Assembly: GCA_028869325.1 (NCBI GenBank)
Contig: JAGWST010000076.1
Coordinates: 1 to 6,723 of the forward strand
Direction of reading: 5' to 3'
DNA from: a bacterium
GTDB taxonomy: Bacteria > Vulcanimicrobiota > Vulcanimicrobiia > Vulcanimicrobiales > SCRA01
DNA: 6,723 nucleotides
The notes beneath the pieces were generated by a model that was given only the letters and a program-made list of their open reading frames with translations, ran no database searches and was not told where the DNA came from. The first letter of the stretch is position 1; every line of letters begins with the position of its first letter. Shown in pieces: positions 6,007 through 6,723 of this stretch. The position numbers were made by a program, and so were the translations under genes.

Positions 6007-6723
6007 TTAGGACTTGCCGCGAACGACATTGACGGAGCTGGACTCAGCCGTGATGGCCACGTTGGCGCCGCCGCCGTGGAAGGTTCCGGAGGCCGAGAAC
6101 TCCATGCCGTACGGTGCAGCGCTCACTTGGAGAATGCCCCCGAGCGACCCTGCGCTGCTGTTGGCCACGATCCGCGCCTGTGTCGCCTCCGGGACGCGCA
6201 GCAGCAGCTCGCCACCTTGGATCGCGAAGTTCTGCGTGTCACCGCGGTTGACCGCCAACTCCCAATCCAGCGAGGCGCCCTGCCCGGAGACGTCGAGCGT
6301 GCGCGCGCGAACGTTGCGTGCCCGCCCTTCTCCGCCCAGCAAGGCGACGGAGAGCGTCTCCCCCGAGACGTCCCGCAGATCGCAGCCGCCCATCACCATG
6401 AGGTAGCTTTCGCCGGCCAGCCTGCTCTCGCCCAGCCAGAGCGTGCCGAAGGAGCGAATGATCACCCGCGTCTGCAGCGCACGGGCGGTGACGTCGCCGG
6501 CCGTGTCGTTGATGACCAGCGCCGCGGTATGCGGCGGGATGCGCAGCTTGACGTCGCCCCAGTTGACGGTGATGCGGACGAGCGTCTGGTCCGGCCGGAG
6601 CTTGGGTAGCGTGACGACGCGGCCGATGCGCTGGATACGCCCGCCTACCTGACGCTGCGTCGAAAGGTAGAAGGTCTGGCCGTCGGCGCCGCGCTGCGTG
6701 GAGACCGCCGCCCCTTCGGCGGC
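6007..6723 (-). CDS. Putative DUF4097/adhesin-like beta-repeat protein, 5' end missing
   Basis: The frame is open from the right edge of the window to TAA at 6007-6009, giving the last 238 residues of a larger protein whose start and any signal peptide lie outside. Counted from the edge, IPPHTAALVINDTAGDVTAR (about 69-88), the DLRDVSGETLSVALLGGEG segment (115-133), a VPEATQARIVANSSAGSL-type stretch (177-194) and the end segment ANVAITAESSSVNVVRG (220-236) share a loose pattern of short beta strands, small-residue turns and a 'xxxVSGxVxxx' rhythm. This resembles DUF4097/DUF2807 'putative adhesin' proteins, often predicted as right-handed beta-helices. The resemblance is by eye only. A start called within this frame at the GTG at 6465 would be artificial, since coding continues upstream. 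It lies 22 bases before the response regulator on the same strand, so co-transcription and a cell-surface role are inferences. Confidence 0.6.
   Translation of the reverse strand, partial: AAEGAAVSTQRGADGQTFYLSTQRQVGGRIQRIGRVVTLPKLRPDQTLVRITVNWGDVKLRIPPHTAALVINDTAGDVTARALQTRVIIRSFGTLWLGESRLAGESYLMVMGGCDLRDVSGETLSVALLGGEGRARNVRARTLDVSGQGASLDWELAVNRGDTQNFAIQGGELLLRVPEATQARIVANSSAGSLGGILQVSAAPYGMEFSASGTFHGGGANVAITAESSSVNVVRGKS

Noticed and set aside
5985..6029. Longer start for the response regulator (extra 15 residues)
   Set aside because: It would overlap the preceding gene by 23 bases. The extension is not part of the receiver fold, and a good ribosome site precedes the inner ATG.
5223..6032. 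Plus-strand open frame of 269 codons opposite the response regulator
   Set aside because: It is a shadow of the conserved receiver and winged-helix domains, with Arg/Gln/His-rich composition.

Overview
The window is GC-rich bacterial DNA (roughly two thirds G+C by eye, with strong G/C preference at third codon positions). It holds two unrelated, convergent gene blocks that end close together near 3850-3940. GTG starts and 4-base stop/start overlaps are used on both strands. I cannot name a taxon. The gene content (leucine catabolism and an OmpR/EnvZ-type sensor pair) fits a free-living heterotroph, for example a proteobacterium, an actinobacterium or an uncultured soil lineage.

The plus-strand block (192-3846) is three tightly packed genes that match the lower leucine/isovalerate (Liu) pathway in order. 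LiuC is a methylglutaconyl-CoA hydratase of the enoyl-CoA hydratase family. LiuD is the biotin-carrying alpha subunit of methylcrotonyl-CoA carboxylase. LiuE is hydroxymethylglutaryl-CoA lyase. Successive genes overlap by GTGA and ATGA, which suggests translational coupling in one operon. Together they carboxylate 3-methylcrotonyl-CoA, hydrate 3-methylglutaconyl-CoA and cleave HMG-CoA to acetyl-CoA and acetoacetate. The carboxylase beta subunit (LiuB) and isovaleryl-CoA dehydrogenase (LiuA) are not in the window and could lie upstream. Bases 1-191 look non-coding and contain a long imperfect inverted repeat (88-130) just ahead of the operon.

The minus-strand block reads from the right edge leftward: a truncated repeat-type protein resembling the DUF4097/adhesin family (6007-6723), a PhoB/OmpR-type response regulator (5319-5984) and a membrane histidine kinase (3943-5322). 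Regulator and kinase overlap by GTGA, and the putative adhesin gene ends 22 bases before the regulator start, so the three probably form one transcription unit.

The junction between the blocks is the least explained part. A hairpin sits between the convergent stops. After the kinase TAG the same frame stays open for 24 codons with a coding-like base pattern, which may be a gene remnant or a readthrough tail. I saw no mobile element, CRISPR array, tRNA or rRNA, and no convincing new system. Most of the window is ordinary catabolic and regulatory DNA.
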